Below are positions 10,803 to 22,213 of a stretch of DNA of 64,000 bases, one piece after another. Below the pieces are notes generated by a model, which did no database searches, had not been told where the DNA came from, and saw only the letters and a list, made by a program, of their open reading frames with translations. The DNA is taken from assembly GCA_951804985.1 (NCBI GenBank), contig OX638133.1, forward strand, positions 72,670,367-72,734,366. Direction: 5' to 3'. Each line of letters begins with the position of its first letter. Position 1 is the first letter of the stretch. Position numbers and translations under genes: made by a program. This DNA is from Dryomyza anilis. Taxonomy: Eukaryota; Arthropoda; Insecta; Diptera; Dryomyzidae.

Positions 10803-12011
10803 TGTATGCCTTGTTATTTAGGAGTTATGAACGTTCTCAGAATAGTCTGTTATGTTACATTATTTTGACGTAGATTTTAAGTTTACTTAAATTCATGTGG
10901 ACTGTTTGATCGTGGATGCATTATTTATAAGCATTAGAATAAAACCAATAAATAATTTTTAATTACTTTGATAATTTTTTTTTGATTTATATTGGAGCAA
11001 AAATGTTAAAACTCATTATATAAATTTAAAAAATTTACAAAAATAAATATTTCTACTCAAAATACAAATGTTCATTTAATATATATCTTTGCAATTAATA
11101 TAATAAATTTCATTTAAAATTTAAATTGTTCCACTTAATTAAAATTCATCCTCATAACTCATAATTTTAAGAGAAATAAAAACGTTCAGTTGAAATATAA
11201 AGCTTTACTCTTAATTTTAAATGTTCGTTTAAATTATAAATTATCACTAAAAATTTAAATATTCATAAAAAATTAAAATTTCAGTAATATCAGATATGTT
11301 TGCTAAAAAAAAATTTATATTTAATAAAAAACTTAAATATCACCTAAACCAAAATTATCCTTACAAAATCAAATACTCATACAACACACACGTTTTCATG
11401 TAATTACATACTTTACTCAAACTTTCAATAAATAAAATTAATAAAAAATTATATTTGTACAAAAAAAATAGTTGTTCTGATATAAATTCATTAAATTTTT
11501 TGTTTGTGAAAAAAATTCTTTATTAACAACACAAATTACTTAATTGTGGTTTAATGACATGTCGTTTGGATTTCATTTATATCGAGTGCAATAAACAAAC
11601 ATAACTGATGTGTAATTATTTAATTGCTTATAATTGCAAAGAGCAAAACTATGCTATTGAAAACAAATTAATTTTTAAATAACTGAAAATTAAATTGAAT
11701 TTAAATTTATACAAAATATAAATATTATTTTTTATAATATTTAATACATTTAGTTATTGTGATTAATTAATTAATTGTTTTTGCTCTATTGATAATTTCA
11801 AGGTATTGTCTTGACGTGCTCAAGGTATAGTCGGTAAATTTTACAATATTAGGTACTGTGTCATAATCTTTTGTTAAATGATTTTGAGTGTGTAAATGTA
11901 ATGAGATTTTGTTTGATATATGTATGGTTTTTAAAATGGTAACAAAAACTAAAAATCAAAGTTAATCTGCTTATACGGATATTGAGAAACAGGTTACCTT
12001 TGGTAGTTGAG
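10803..12011. other. unassigned AT-rich DNA with decayed 19-bp satellite
   Basis: At 11040-11290, words such as 'ACTCAAAATACAAATGTTCA' and 'ATCACTAAAAATTTAAAT' resemble the satellite at 1-1275 in the same orientation, in degenerate form. The rest shows nothing I can name. Confidence 0.45.
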
Positions 12012-12250
12012 ACGTGATTCTTTTGATATTTCTCTTCAGTAAGGTTTGCCATTTCATGATGGAAAGATATACAAGCCAACAACGAGTCGAAATTATTAAA
12101 ATTTACTACCGAAATTCGAATTCGTATATCTTTCCATCATGAAATGGCAAAACTTACTGAAGAGAAATATCAAAAGAGCGGCAAGAAATATGGCGCGTTT
12201 GCTGTCCCTGTCGCTCTACTTTTTTAGCGTCCCTATTGAACTACCCTTTA
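12012..12250. mobile_element. mariner-derived foldback MITE, copy 2 (left arm truncated)
   Basis: Same arms as copy 1: GATATTTCTCTTCAGTAAGG inverted as CTTACTGAAGAGAAATATC, and the right end ...TAGCGTCCCTATTGAAC...CCCTTTA. The left terminal ~80 bases are missing; similarity starts at about 12018. The centre holds the transposase mini-ORF at 12059-12142. Confidence 0.85.
12059..12142 (+). pseudogene. mariner transposase N-terminal fragment (27 codons)
   Basis: Reads MERYTSQQRVEIIKIYYRNS and ends in TGA at 12140-12142, the same length and stop position as copy 1. It is open because it is recent and short; there is no evidence that it is translated. Confidence 0.85.
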
Positions 12251-12699
12251 TTTTAGTATAGCAGGCAATAAGAACTCCTACTACAACAACACCCACGAGT
12301 TTTCTTTGTTGTACAAAAATATTTCCGCAAAAAATCGAACACAAGCTTATATGTTGTGTTGTTGAATTCGCACTCCTGAAAGGAATGAAGTGAACTCAGT
12401 AGAAAATGTAAAATCTGTGTTTTGTGGTTGCGTTCAATTAACCGCTACTCAATTATTATAAGGAAACAATAACAAAACTCAAACCAAAGGCAGACCAAAG
12501 TCCGTCGTTCTGCAAAATAATGTTTCCCAAAAACAACATGGACATGTTTTTATTTTATGAATTGCAGATATTTATTACTATTTTAAAAAAAAATCTAAAA
12601 TCGATATTAACCCAAACCGATATTTATTTCTAAATTTCATATAACGGTTTCGATTTTAAAAAATGAAATATATATCGCATCTCAGCTGGATTCAAAATA

Positions 12700-12900
12700 T
12701 TGATTTTCATTAGTTTTTGGTAAAGATTGAAGTTTTTTCTTAGCTAAACCAATTAAATAATTCATATACCACAATTTTTTTTACTAAAACTACAACAAAT
12801 ATTTCTGGAATTACGTTTACCACTTTACCCCAGAACATGTTTCCCACTTTACCGCAATATTGCAATTTCAACATAACTTAGCACCATTTTAGTAATGTTA
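12700..12900 (-). repeat. 'GTTTCCCACTTTACC' family fragment
   Basis: Contains TGAAGTTTTTTCTTAGCTAA...AATTAAATAATTCATA followed by two CACTTTACC motifs, as in 19440-19760 and, inverted, in 23990-24150. A possible continuation with TGTCCCACTTTACC lies at 14280-14370, beyond two later insertions (13004-13846 and 13866-14208). Confidence 0.6.
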
Positions 12901-13003
12901 ATTTGTTTACAAACGATATATAAAATGTGATCATTTAAACGATAAAATTCTAACTTGTTGATAGCAAACACCAGCACTCTAAAAAAAACTTTCAAAAACA
13001 TTT

Positions 13004-13846
13004 TTATACCCTACACCTATGAGGTACAGGGTATATTAACTTTGTGCATATATTGTAACGCCCCTTAGGAGGCGTGTCCGGTATGGAAAAGTATATATAT
13101 TCTTGATCAGCATAACTACCCGAGTCCGTTTAGCCATGTCCGTCTGTCTGTCTGTCTGTCCGTCTTGCTGTCTTGCTGTCTTGCTGTCTTGCTGTCCGAA
13201 TACAGAATAACTTGAGAAATACTGATCAGAATACGATGAAATTTCGTCTCAATATATTTTAGCCAAAAGTAGGAACTGAGTTTGAAAATGAGCAAAATCG
13301 GTCAACGGACACGCCCACCTCCCATACAAGTCACTTTTATATAACTCTTTCGAAACTAATATTTCGAAAAGTATTCAAGATATAGTTATAAAATTTAAAA
13401 GGTATTGTTAGAATATACCTAAAAATATGTGGTCCAAAAATGGGCAAGATCCGCCCACTTTTTTTTTTCATTATATCCCGGGTTTTCATAGTAAAAATTT
13501 GATCCGTAAATTATTAAAATCAAATTTATGAAATATTAGCCTTTCAAAATTTTAAATATAGGCGTGGTCCGCCCAATTATATTTTTCATTTTTTTTTTTT
13601 AGTTTTTTATACTTTATAAAATTTTTTTTAATTTATGGGGATATAAGACGTAAATTTCTGATATATGAATAATATTCTGAAGTTCAGCATAATTAAAAAT
13701 TTAAAATTAAGGTATACAATTAAATATTCCTCATTAATATCTCCACCAAAGGTGTAGGGTATTCCATAGTCGGGCCCGACCGACTATAAAAATCCGCCCC
13801 ATGTGACCGAACTTACCCATGTGACCTAACTTTCCCAACTCGTTTT
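13004..13846 (+). mobile_element. mini-me-like dipteran repeat, copy E1 (full)
   Basis: Starts with a small hairpin TATACCCTACACC...AGGTACAGGGTATA. It then carries GGTATGGAAAAGTATATATA, TTCTTGATCAGCAT and a GTCTGTCY/TTGCTGTC microsatellite (13139-13198), and ends in CATAGTCGGGCCCGACCGAC...CTTTCCCAACTCG. This order matches the dipteran mini-me class, which carries TA and GTCY proto-microsatellites around a conserved core. No protein coded. The copy at 52190-52956 is closely similar. Confidence 0.8.
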
Positions 13847-13865
13847 TAATTGTTCTCGAAATGCA

Positions 13866-14208
13866 CACAGAAAAAATAGCCGACGTAAATACATCAACCG
13901 ATATTAATTGCATTCAATCCAACAATAAAATTCACTAATTTAATGAAAACATTTGCTATTCGTTATACAACCAATTGTGTTCGCTAATATGAATATATGT
14001 ACGTCAGTGCAGCAAATAATGTAGTCGGCGCAGTTTCAGCAATTACATTTCAGCAATTATATTCAGCAATTAATTTGCTGCATTGACGTACAAATATTCA
14101 TATTAGCAAACGGAATTACTGATTTAATGAAGAATAGCAAAGGTTTTCATTAAATGAATGCAATTAACATCAGTTGCTATATTTACGTCGATTACTTTTA
14201 TTTTTGTG
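13866..14208. mobile_element. CAC...GTG MITE (343 bp), palindromic
   Basis: Left CACAGAAAAAATA...CGACGTAAATACATC...GTTAATTGCATTC-type arm and an inverted right arm (GAATGCAATTAACATCAG...TTTACGTCGATTAC...TTTTTGTG). The inner arms repeat TTTGCTGCATTGACGTACA-type words. Related to 8041-8696. Confidence 0.7.
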
Positions 14209-14379
14209 TAATAAAAATGTATTAATTTGATTATTATCGTGGATGAAAAAGTTGATTCCATATTAAAAAGCACTTGCAAATTGTTTTTATTTATCTTAGT
14301 ACAAAAACATGTCCACAAATTGCAATTTCACGCATTAACCAATGTCCCACTTTACCATAAGCTCCCTACGAATTTTGGA

Positions 14380-14995
14380 TTTTTTTGTCACCACGCTGTT
14401 TCGTGGGAAGACATTTTTTTATATATTTGAGTATGAAATTAATATATATTTGAGCAATCAAGTTTACTTCAGACGGTATAAACAAAAATTCACCCGTAAA
14501 TGTCAGTTATATGGGGTATTTAAACATAGGTAGTCGGTTCACAGGTCACAATCGACCGGCTATGCTCATTTTCTGTGACAGACAGGGTAGGTAAATATGA
14601 TGCTAAATTATTAGTTTTATTGATCTATTTTTCTGTCATCGCGAAAATTAGATAAATCGACTCAGGAGATCATGGTGATCAACAATATATATCGTCGGTG
14701 ATACTGCATCTAATACCTCTTACAAAATGAATTTTACAGAAGAAACAAAACTATTTTCAGTCTCAATTCTGCACTTACTTCATACAAAATTTAGTATGTA
14801 ATAACTAATAATGGCATTTATCTGATTTATCCGATTAAAAACCCGATTATAACACAAAATTAGGTGTAATTATTTTCATATATAGTTAGGCTGTTTTGCA
14901 GTATCACAAACGATATATACTTTTCCATACCGGAAATGGAGATTTAAGGTGTTACAAAATGACGTACTAAACTAAATGTACCCTAAGTATACCCT
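14380..14995 (-). mobile_element. mini-me-like repeat, truncated/decayed copy
   Basis: Shares TTTGAG...ATTAATATATATTTGA, GGTCACAATCGACCGGC, the CGACTCAGGAGATCATGGTGATCA core and a final TATACCCT-like end with 17698-18428. It lacks the clean CAGA microsatellite. Confidence 0.6.
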
Positions 14996-16260
14996 CTTCG
15001 TTATTTTACAGTTCAGAATGTTTTACAAAATGCAGTTTTTCCAACTCATATTTCTTATTTTTGATGTCATACGTTCTTCTTTTGGACTCCTACAATATGA
15101 ACATCGAAGCATTAGAAATAAGTTACACAGGTACCAATAAATTGTAGTACACAAAACATAATTGATGAATGGTTACATAGAGAACATTAAATTAACAATT
15201 TTAAAATACATTTTATTGTTGCATCAAGTCTGTGCCATATCATTTCATCTTTTATATCTTGTGTATGTTTTTGGAATTATTTTATTATTTTATTTTTTAG
15301 CTTTTTGTACCATTTTGTTTGCTATCTACAGCAATACCGTATGAGTCCGTCTCTACTTCTTCCTGTAGTACTTCATCCTGCTGTACAGAATAAGTTTCGA
15401 TTTTGTAACAAGTTAACAATCGATGCAGCTCACTGTGAATGCAATTCATCGATATCTATGAGACACTTGTTTCGATTTGTAAAGCAAATGAAATATGTAG
15501 TACAAAATCAAAATTGTATAAAACATATAGTATAAAACATTAAAGTGTTGCTGATGTTTCTATTTTGATGACATTGCCATTGTTGTTGAAATATTTTATG
15601 GTTCTTTGTGCTATTTTATATTTTCTTTTTTAATTTATATTTCAAATTTATTCTACAAATATTTGCATTGATTGAAATCTAATTTGTGTGTGGTCAGTTT
15701 ATGGTGAAAAATATAAAATTTTGATTTAAATATTTTTATGCATTCTATGCAAGCTACTCGAAGGGAAATAATCTTCTAAAACAGGAGAGGAATTCGGTTC
15801 AAATGTATAAATTGAAGAATTTCACTAACATCTATGAAATGCTACAAAAATTCTAGATTTCATCATCTGAATATCAAGAAAGCAAATTTCTTAGTTATCA
15901 AAAAAGTAAACAAGAAACATTTTCCCATATATTGAGAAGATAATTTATTGACTACTAAAAACCAAAAAGAACACGCAAAATTGTTGCTGTATTCTTCACA
16001 AAAATAAAACGGTGTGAAGTATCTTTTGGTGTGTTCATCGATCTTGCTTTGTCTGTAATATTCGCTTTTGTTTTACGATGTTCGTTCATCTGTTTGTTTA
16101 TAGTAACTAAGAGCAATTATTCTAGATATTTAGAGCTTATGTTCTTGGGTATCAAACAGGTTAATAAAAGTAAAACAAATGGCGATAACAGATGCACCAC
16201 CCACAGCAAAGCACTAGTTATACGAAAACTTGTTTTTTAAATTTTGAGAAGAAAACCATA
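14996..16260. other. unassigned AT-rich DNA
   Basis: No supported gene. The open frames at 15162-15344, 15305-15535 and 16031-16240 are short, overlap in different frames and are not recognised. Confidence 0.4.
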
Positions 16261-16264
16261 ACAA

Positions 16265-16400
16265 CATTTTTGATACCTAAGACATTACTCTCTCTCTCTG
16301 CATTAACAAGAATAATTGCTCTTAGTTACTGATACCTTATGATACCTTAGACATTACTCTCTCTCTGCATTAACAAGAATAACTGCTCTTAGTTACTTTT
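16265..16400 (+). repeat. tandem duplication of a ~65-bp segment
   Basis: GACATTACTCTCTCTC...TGCATTAACAAGAATAAYTGCTCTTAGTTAC occurs at 16281-16331 and again at 16343-16396. The AATTGCTCTTAGTTA word also occurs inverted at 16104-16124 and 61697-61717. Confidence 0.8.
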
Positions 16401-17697
16401 ATGCCAACTAAGTGGACTATTTCTTAAAATCCAGAATGTTTCTGTTTATTTGCGTATATTTCTTGATTTCTTCTGGATTTTAGAAATTTTTTCACTCCGT
16501 GTTATATCTATGTATGATAATCAATAAATAGAAAAATATATTTTGTATAAAACTTGTTTTAAATTCATTTTTAAATTAACAACGCATGAATATTAATTAA
16601 TTTATTTTTACAAAATACTATAAATTTTTCTTTTTCCATTATCAAAATATTATACCTTAAGTGGTGTGTTTTTTCATTTGCTGTTAATCTTGAGTTTCCT
16701 CAGAGGGTTGATATTCTTAGTAACATAATTATTCATAATTATATCTCTTATCATTAGATTATAGTCATGCCAAACAAACACTTAATTGCTATTATTATAA
16801 ACACACAATAAATGGTTGCTAGCAGCTTCTACTTCTGGCAAACTTGATAAAAACTTTACTTTTAAAGTAATTAATTCAAATGTCCATAACCTAAGGTGAC
16901 AAAGTCGAAATGAATATAAGGGGACACTTTTCGCAAATAACACTTTAAGTTTTAAACTATGCATTAAAGCCTGAAGTTGATATTAGGTTAATTCCTTAAT
17001 AATTAAAACATTTCAGCTACACTCTTTAATTAGCACTCTTTAATTAGCAGCCTAAAGTCGCATTGACTTTGAAGTTTTACAAAGTTATAAGAGTAAAGTT
17101 TGACGCTTTATTTCACATAGGATGATATTGACAGTTTCTTTAACGTAACCTTTGAATCGTTTTGTAAGGCTTGGCTGCAAGGCGTTACCCTTTCAGGTAC
17201 GACGGTACGCCCAATGCTTTAGTAAACTAAATTGTTTACTCAACAGTTTTGGTGGCGAAAACTTCGAACTCACTTTGAGAAAGTTTTGTGGGGTTGCTGT
17301 GGTATGTCTTTGGTATATCTTTGGTGGAAGCTTTGCTAAAACTTAAGCGCTAGGTTGCTGTCAAATACGTGTGTAATTTAGCTTAAAAGCGAACGATAAT
17401 TGTTAGATGGTTTTGGAAGGAAAAGTAAAAAAAACCTAAACTGTTTAGAATTTATAATACAAAGTAAAAGGTTGTTTTAGTCTAATTTATATCCAGAAAA
17501 CAGTTTAAGATAATTGAAAATAAAAAGTCGCTTAAATTTAGATAATATTTTTATAAATATTTTATGCTTGTTTTTATCTTCAAATGTTTCAATATGCGGT
17601 ATTTGGAAAAGTTTTTATAATTACCTCGTGGCAATTATTCAATTGCAATTTGACCGAAGCAAAATATTAGGAAAATCAAAATTTAAATTCGAAACCA
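16401..17697. other. unassigned AT-rich DNA
   Basis: No supported gene. A small direct repeat CACTCTTTAATTAG occurs twice at 17021-17049. The 17152-17346 frame is not recognised. Confidence 0.4.
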
Positions 17698-18228
17698 GTT
17701 GGGAAGGTTAGATCACATGGGAAATTTTAAAGTAGGTGTAATTATGATAGTTAGGAATATCAAAATTATAGTCGGTCAAAGCCAACTATAAATACCCTAC
17801 ACATAAATGTGGTTACCATTCAAAGTGATATATAGGTCACCAGGGTATACGAATCCTGAAAATAACTACAAACATTCAATCGCTGAAGAATTTCCATTCA
17901 TTTGATACCCATATTTACAAATGGGTAGGTGTACCGAACTTCGATTTTTTTTTTTGTGAACCACAAGTCTTTTCGCCGGAAAACATTATTATCATCTATT
18001 TGAGCATGATGTTAATATATATTTGACCAAAAAAGTTTACCTAATCACGTATACATAAAAATTGATCTTTATATGTACATTTTATATGAGGTATTTGAAC
18101 ATAAGTGGTTGGATCATAGGTCACAATAGACCGATCTCGCCAACCACATACAGCGTAGGTATATTAGTAATCTAAGTTATGAGTATCATTTATCTAGCTC
18201 TTCAATTTTAAAAGTAGTAGGGATTTCA

Positions 18229-18270
<42 letters not shown>

Positions 18271-18428
18271 GGACAGACAGACGGACAGACGGACATCGCT
18301 AAATCGACTCAGGAGATCATGCTGATCATGAATATATATACTTTTCCATACCGGAGATGCTTCCTTCTGGGTATTACAAACGGCGCACCAAACTGAATAT
18401 ACCCTTTCACTCTTAGTGTAGGGTATAA
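17698..18428 (-). mobile_element. mini-me-like repeat, copy E4
   Basis: Reverse orientation of E1-type elements: begins GTTGGGAAGGTTAGATCACA and ends CACTCTTAGTGTAGGGTATA. It contains the CAGA/CGGA microsatellite (18230-18292), CGACTCAGGAGATCATGCTG and TATATACTTTTCCATACCGG. Its closest relative is the inverted copy at 40868-41627. Confidence 0.8.
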
Positions 18429-20056
18429 TTAATGAAAACATACCGTTTAATTTAACTTTTAAAATGTTTTAAAGAATTCATCAAAAAAATCCATTATAAC
18501 ACTGTCTGACAAAATTGAAATTTTGACATTATTGATTACATTGTGACTGTTAATTCCGATTAAGACATTAGTTTTGTGAAATTGGCTGTAGGTTTTTATA
18601 TTCCATTTACTCATTACTTTGCATTTCTTTTATTTTTAAGATTTCAACCAAAGAAGAGAATAAAATAATATTTTCGATGTTAGAAACGGAAAACTTTTAA
18701 AATTGTTTAAATTCTCAGTAGATTTTAGGAGTACTTTGGTAATTTATAATGTATTGAAAGAGTCTCTCAAAAATGGTTCCAGAAGTTTGTAATTCGCAGG
18801 CGATGTCTACACGAGCAAGTACTTTTCGTCATCTTCCAAGAGAAGCGAACATAGAAGCATATCTGCATTCGTTTCTACTGCAATGTGTTCTGGAATCACA
18901 TTCGTTATTGACTTTAAATTTGTCTCTATACTGTTGAACAGTCCATATTCCAATTTACGTAGTTTTGGAATAACGTCCCATGGAATGACTTTTGGAACTA
19001 ATTTTTTAAATGGTTCCCATGGATTGACTTTTGAAACTACTTCTGAAAAAGATTCCCATAGAATGACTTTTGAATTTATGGAGTTACTTTTGGCATAATA
19101 ATGTAATAACTTTTAGTTCCCCTGAATACATTTATTAAATAGGTTAATTTATTTAATGAAGCTATTTCAAGGTAATGTTTACTCCCATATTATAAAATTA
19201 ATTAATGAAATTTTTACTAAATATGGATAGAATGGGACATGTTTTGATTTGCCTCTTAAAACGTACATTTAAATATTTTTTAAAAATATTTTAAAGGGTC
19301 TAGTTCATAGAGTGGTCTTCTCAAATATTTTAAGTTTGCAGTTCACTGATTTGTTTAAATTTAATATCTGCGGCATTTTATTCATGAAAATTGTACAAAA
19401 TACTTCTTCTTCTGATGAAGTTAATGTATTTTTTTTTAGGTGAAGTCAAAGTTTTGCTTTTCATTGGTTACTGGCCACGATTGAAGTTTTTTCTTGGCTA
19501 AAGCAATTAAATAATTCATAAAACACAATATTTTCACCAAAATTACAACAAACATTGCTTAAATTACGTTTCCCACTTAACCCCAAAAAAAGTTTTCAAT
19601 TTTACGCCAGAAAACATATCCTAATTTACCCAATATCGCATATATATTGCAAAACCTGTTTGTATTTCAAAAGATATAGAATATGCAATCATTTTGAAAA
19701 TACAGTCAATTTCCCACATTATCTCATGTCTCATTTTACCGCAGGTTCCCCTAATAAAATATTTAAAACACGTTTTATATTCCCAAATAAGTTCCGCAAG
19801 AAATAAATGTTGTTTGACTTTTTATCGGAAACAAAAGTAAAGTTGTTCTGTGCAGTTAGTAGCAGGAGAGAATTTATTGTAAAATCAGATGCTGCAGAAT
19901 TTAATGAAGATACATATGACCGTTTGCTTTTACGCTCTCATTAGATGCTCAAAAACTGTATTTGATTCTCGTGTACGATTGACTGGAGTTGTTCGCTTTG
20001 CTGTGTCATTCGTATTAGAAAAGCTGTTATTTTAGAAAAGGTTGCTATGGAAATGG
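18429..20056. other. unassigned DNA with short tandem repeats and a CACTTTACC-family fragment
   Basis: 18960-19080 holds three diverged copies of a ~48-bp unit (CCCATGGAATGACTTTTGGA, ATGGATTGACTTTTGAAAC, ATAGAATGACTTTTGAATT). 19440-19760 belongs to the GTTTCCCACTTTACC family. No gene supported. Confidence 0.5.
19440..19760 (-). repeat. 'GTTTCCCACTTTACC' family fragment
   Basis: Shares GAAGTTTTTTCTTGGCTAAA...CAATTAAATAATTCATA...CAACAAACATTGCTTAAATTACG with 12700-12900 and, inverted, with 23990-24150. Confidence 0.65.
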
Positions 20057-20064
20057 GTTGAGAT
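20057..20064 (+). repeat. target-site duplication, left copy (GTTGAGAT)
   Basis: An identical 8-mer is found at 20850-20857, immediately outside the hAT-type TIRs. Confidence 0.88.
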
Positions 20065-20849
20065 CAAGAATTGAAACCTAAACGAATAAATGTTTCGATT
20101 TCGGTTTTCTTCCTCGTTTTGGTTTCAGTTTCAGTTACGGTTTCGGTTTTAAGTTTTTAGAACGGAACGGTTTCGGTACACCGGTTCTAGTAACGGTTAC
20201 GGTTTCGTTTTTGTTTTCGGTTTTTGTATTAAGGGTGTGTGCGAGTTCTACAAAATTGATTTTCGTAAGCTTTCGTAAGAAGCAAAAGATAAGAAATTAG
20301 CGTAACAACAGTAACAACACAACTTTGTCGATTTTTCTTTGGAGTTACGTGTCTTTTTTGTAGTTGTACACGATTTACCGCTAAACAAGTGATGGAAGAA
20401 AACAAAAAGAAAAAAACACATGCAAATTCGGACGACGAACTAGTGAAGTGAGGCTTGGAGTTGACAGTGTTTAATTCGATGTACCGCAATACAAATGAAG
20501 GAAGAATAACAAATTTTAGATACATTTCTGGGAAATATTTTGTTTTAAAGAACAACATATTTTTCTACAATAAGAAGGTTTTATTTTGGGAACCTCTTAT
20601 TTTATTAAAAGGCATTTAAACATGTCTTGTACTTTATACCTTTTATATAAAATAAAATAATAGGGTTTCTTTCTGATTTTATACAGTTTACAATCCGTTT
20701 TAAAACCGATACCAAACCCTACCCGTTTATATCGGATTTGGTTATCGGTTTATTTCTGATTTCCATATAACCGTTTCGGTTATGATTTCGGTTTTTAAAA
20801 TGAATCGGTTTTAAACGGATATCGGTTTCGGTGACGTTTTCAATCCTTG
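20065..20849. mobile_element. hAT-type non-autonomous element, copy 1 (785 bp)
   Basis: TIRs CAAGAATTGA and TCAATCCTTG are flanked by a perfect 8-bp direct repeat GTTGAGAT (20057-20064 and 20850-20857), the hallmark of hAT transposition. Both subterminal regions are dense in GGTTTCGG/CGGTTTTAAAACCG words, plausibly transposase binding sites. The interior starts with AAGGGTGTGTGCGAGTTC (20232) and has a 19-codon ORF (20392-20451, MEENKKKKTHANSDDELVK) that could be a leftover first exon; this is speculative. Confidence 0.88.
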
Positions 20850-20857
20850 GTTGAGAT
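20850..20857 (+). repeat. target-site duplication, right copy (GTTGAGAT)
   Basis: Matches 20057-20064 at 8 of 8 bases. Confidence 0.88.
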
Positions 20858-21352
20858 ACAGTTTGCTGTTCCATTCCCCCTCATATACACATATTCAACC
20901 GATAAATTTAAATTTGTGTGTTCTTTATAACTCTCGCAAAAAGTGGTTCCTAAAATCATTTAGCTGGAAGCGAACGTTGCACGAATTTTATTCTTTGCAT
21001 TTAAATAAATGTAGTTCTAGAAGTTGTTCTTTGCAGAACAAATTGCGATAAAATATGCTGGGATATATAAAATACTAGCTGGACCCGTGCACGACTCGTG
21101 CCAAGATTTTGTGAATTCATAGATATAAAGTGCTTCGCTGTGGAAGTTTTTATTGGTTTTATAAATGTAGTAACCAAATAATAATTCTCCGCCAAAACAA
21201 CTTTTCTCAAAGACAATTCAGACAGTAGAATATTTCGCCGTAGAATTCTTTCCAGAAGAAATCTTCGCCGTAAAATTCTTCCCCATAGAACGCTTTACCG
21301 TAGAATTCTTCCCGGTAGAACTCTTCCCCGTAGAGTTTTTCCCAGTAGAAGT

Positions 21353-22020
21353 TTTAGTGTTGTTAGTTTTAATGTGGTAAGTTTTAGTGTGTTGAACTTT
21401 AAGTTTAGTGAATTTTTAGTGTGGTGAGTTTTAGTGTGGTGTGTTTTAGTGTGGTGAGTTTTGGTGTGGTGAGTTTTAGTGTGGTGAGTTTTAGTGTGGT
21501 GAATTTTTAGTGTAGTGAGTTTTAGTGCGGTGAGTTTTAGTGCGGTGAGTTTTAGTGTTGTGAGTTTTAGTGTGGTGAGTTTCAGTGTGGTGAGTTTTAG
21601 TGTGGTGAGTTTTAGTGTGGTGAATTTTTAGTAAGGTGAGTTTTAGTGTGGTGAGCTTTATTGTGTTGATTTTTATTGTGGTGAATTTTTAGTGTGGTGA
21701 GTTTTAGTGTGTTGAGTTTTATTGTGGTAAGTTTTAGTGTGGTGAGTTTTGGTGTGGTGAGTTTTAGTGTGGTGAGTTTTAGTGCGGTGAGTTTTAATGT
21801 GGTGAGTTTTAGTGTGGTGAGTTTCGGTGTGGTGAGTTTTAGTGTGGTGAGTTTTAGTGTGGTGAATTTTTAGTGTGGTGAGTTTTAGTGTGGTGAGCTT
21901 TATTGTGTTGAGTTTTAGTGTGGTGAGTTTTAGTGTGGTGAATTTTGGTGTGGTGAGTTTTAGTGTGGTGAGTTTTGGTGTGGTGAATTTTTAGTGTGGT
22001 GAGTTTTAGCGTGTTGAGTT
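21353..22020 (+). repeat. 15-bp minisatellite GTGTGGTGAGTTTTA
   Basis: About 44 tandem copies with substitutions (GTGCGG, TTGGTGTG, GTGTTG) and a 17-bp TTTTTAG variant (GTGTGGTGAATTTTTA) recurring at intervals, suggesting a higher-order unit of several monomers. It lies inside the element at 21075-22213; about five copies exist at 51085-51160. Confidence 0.9.
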
Positions 22021-22138
22021 TGCCACGCCTCTCTGTCCAATCTCGCCCATATATAGCCTATGACACCATCCGGACTCCATAGTATCCTGGTGCAAAATTT
22101 CAGTTAAATCGGTGCAGCGGTTTAGACGTGATGCTGGA

Positions 22139-22140
<2 letters not shown>

Positions 22141-22180
<40 letters not shown>

Positions 22181-22195
22181 TGACAGACGGACCAA
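22141..22195 (+). repeat. (ACAG)n microsatellite
   Basis: Eleven or more ACAG/GACA units near the 3' end of the 21075-22213 element. Confidence 0.9.
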
Positions 22196-22213
22196 GAGTT
22201 TTATATATATGGA

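Larger units (their letters stand above)
21075..22213 (+). mobile_element. unclassified dispersed element with internal minisatellite
   Basis: The 5' part CTAGCTGGACCCGTGCACGA and CCCGTAGAATTCTTCCCGG words recur at 50802-51163. The 3' part GCCACGCCTCTCTGTCCAAT...GTTTAGACGTGATGCTGGAA recurs at 43087-43293. It ends in an ACAG microsatellite and GAGTTTTATATATATGGA. The CTAGCTGG...TATATATATGGA frame is common to several insect retroelement/Helitron remnants; no coding remains, so I leave the class open. Confidence 0.7.
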
